Assembly (NCBI GenBank): GCA_955652795.1
Contig: CATPBQ010000056.1
Span: forward strand, 1 to 15,314
Source of the DNA: an uncultured Steroidobacteraceae bacterium
GTDB taxonomy: Bacteria; Pseudomonadota; Gammaproteobacteria; Steroidobacterales; Steroidobacteraceae
DNA: 15,314 bases
Direction: 5' to 3'
Part shown: positions 14,867 through 15,314 of the stretch, one piece after another
Position numbering within the stretch: position 1 is the stretch's first letter
Layout: each line of letters opens with the position of its first letter
Made by a program: the position numbers and the translations under genes
Notes under the pieces: model-generated
The model's database searches: none
Told to the model about the DNA's origin: nothing
Seen by the model: only the letters and a program-made list of their open reading frames with translations

Positions 14867-15292
14867 CTACCGCGAGATTCGCCGCCGGCGTACGGCCGCA
14901 CGGGAAACCGCCGGGGCGGCGAGCGCGGCCTCGACCGGACCGCCGTCCCAGAGGTCTTCGAGACTGTAGAACTCGCGCACCCGCGGCAGCATCACGTGCA
15001 CGAGGACATCCTGCAGGTCCACGAGAACCCATTCCCCGTCGCGTGCGCCTTCGGTCCCGAGCGGCCGCAAGCCCGCCGCCTTGGCCTTCTCCACCACGCG
15101 CTCGGCGATCGAGCGCACGTGGCGGTCGGAGTTGCCGCTCGCGATCACCATCGTATCGACGATGTCGGTCAGGCCCCGCACATCCAGCACCCTGACATTC
15201 ACAGCTTTCATATCATCGAGCGCGGCCGTTACCAGGTTCTGCAGCGGCAAGGCGCGCTCCTCCGGGGGGCGCAGGCGTTTGCGGGTGATCAT
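14867..15292 (-). CDS. rsfS: RsfS, ribosomal silencing factor (Iojap/YbeB)
   Basis: RsfS binds ribosomal protein uL14 and blocks joining of the two subunits in starvation. The core matches the family: LQNLVTAALDDMKAVNVRVLDVRG, then IVDTMVIASGNSDRHVRSIAERVV, LGTEGARDGEWVLVDLQDVLVHVM and REFYSLEDLWDGG. From the ATG at 15292 the product is 141 aa against about 105 in E. coli; the excess is a basic N-terminus of ~16 residues and a C-terminal Ala/Arg-rich tail. The ATG has only a distant AGGAG (15 nt upstream). A TTG at 15250 has a near-perfect GGAGGAG (15263-15257) six bases upstream and fits the family N-terminus better, so the true start may be there (127 aa). The 22 bases beyond the ATG probably belong to the end of the preceding gene, expected to be nadD, but they are too few to identify. 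Confidence 0.95.
   Translation of the reverse strand: MITRKRLRPPEERALPLQNLVTAALDDMKAVNVRVLDVRGLTDIVDTMVIASGNSDRHVRSIAERVVEKAKAAGLRPLGTEGARDGEWVLVDLQDVLVHVMLPRVREFYSLEDLWDGGPVEAALAAPAVSRAAVRRRRISR
15257..15263 (-). promoter_or_regulatory. Strong internal ribosome binding site before a TTG in rsfS
   Basis: GGAGGAG on the minus strand lies six bases before the in-frame TTG codon at 15250. It matches the anti-Shine-Dalgarno sequence better than the distant AGGAG before the ATG at 15292, so it may mark the real rsfS start. Confidence 0.5.
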
Positions 15293-15314
15293 GTGCTTAA
15301 GTGAGTTCTCCTGA

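Noticed and set aside
1..15314. tRNA, rRNA, CRISPR arrays, insertion sequences, attachment sites
   Set aside because: None seen by eye on either strand; the window is filled by protein genes with short gaps.

Overview
The window is a compact, GC-rich stretch of chromosome from a gammaproteobacterium. The evidence is the gene set (RsfS, RlmH, Maf/YhdE, RNase G, YhdP, nitrilase-like amidase, TldD, PmbA/TldE, DarP/YjgA, PurE, PurK) and its order, which resembles Pseudomonas and Xanthomonas-like genomes. The lineage is an inference from gene content; the sequence does not fix genus or family. There is no rRNA, tRNA, CRISPR array, integrase or transposase, and nearly every base is coding.

Left part (1-2573): the 3' end of a YihY/BrkB-type inner-membrane protein gene (plus strand) runs into convergent pmbA (minus strand), overlapping it by 29 bp. 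A 67-bp intergenic region separates pmbA from divergent darP (ribosome assembly).

Middle (2573-6018): darP, purE and purK are packed with overlapping stop and start codons (TGATG, ATGA). They are followed 22 bp later by a gene for an ExeA/GspA-type AAA+ ATPase fused to a C-terminal FHA domain and an Ala-Pro tail. On the opposite strand lie two small unrecognised genes, an 84-aa protein with two predicted membrane helices and a 54-aa soluble or amphipathic protein, each with inverted-repeat signals next to it.

Right part (6174-15314): one long minus-strand run, probably a single operon entering from beyond the right edge: rsfS, rlmH, maf, rng, yhdP, nit, tldD. Gaps are -4 to +11 bp. It joins ribosome silencing and 23S rRNA modification, nucleotide clean-up, RNA processing, outer-membrane lipid transport, deaminated-glutathione repair and half of the TldD/TldE protease. 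The TldE half (pmbA) sits about 4 kb further on, beyond purEK, the AAA-FHA gene and the two small genes.

I found no convincing undescribed multi-gene system. The most interesting accessory material is at 4199-6173: the ATPase-FHA fusion and the two small proteins downstream of tldD, with a CRP-like palindrome and a 10-bp inverted repeat touching a start codon.
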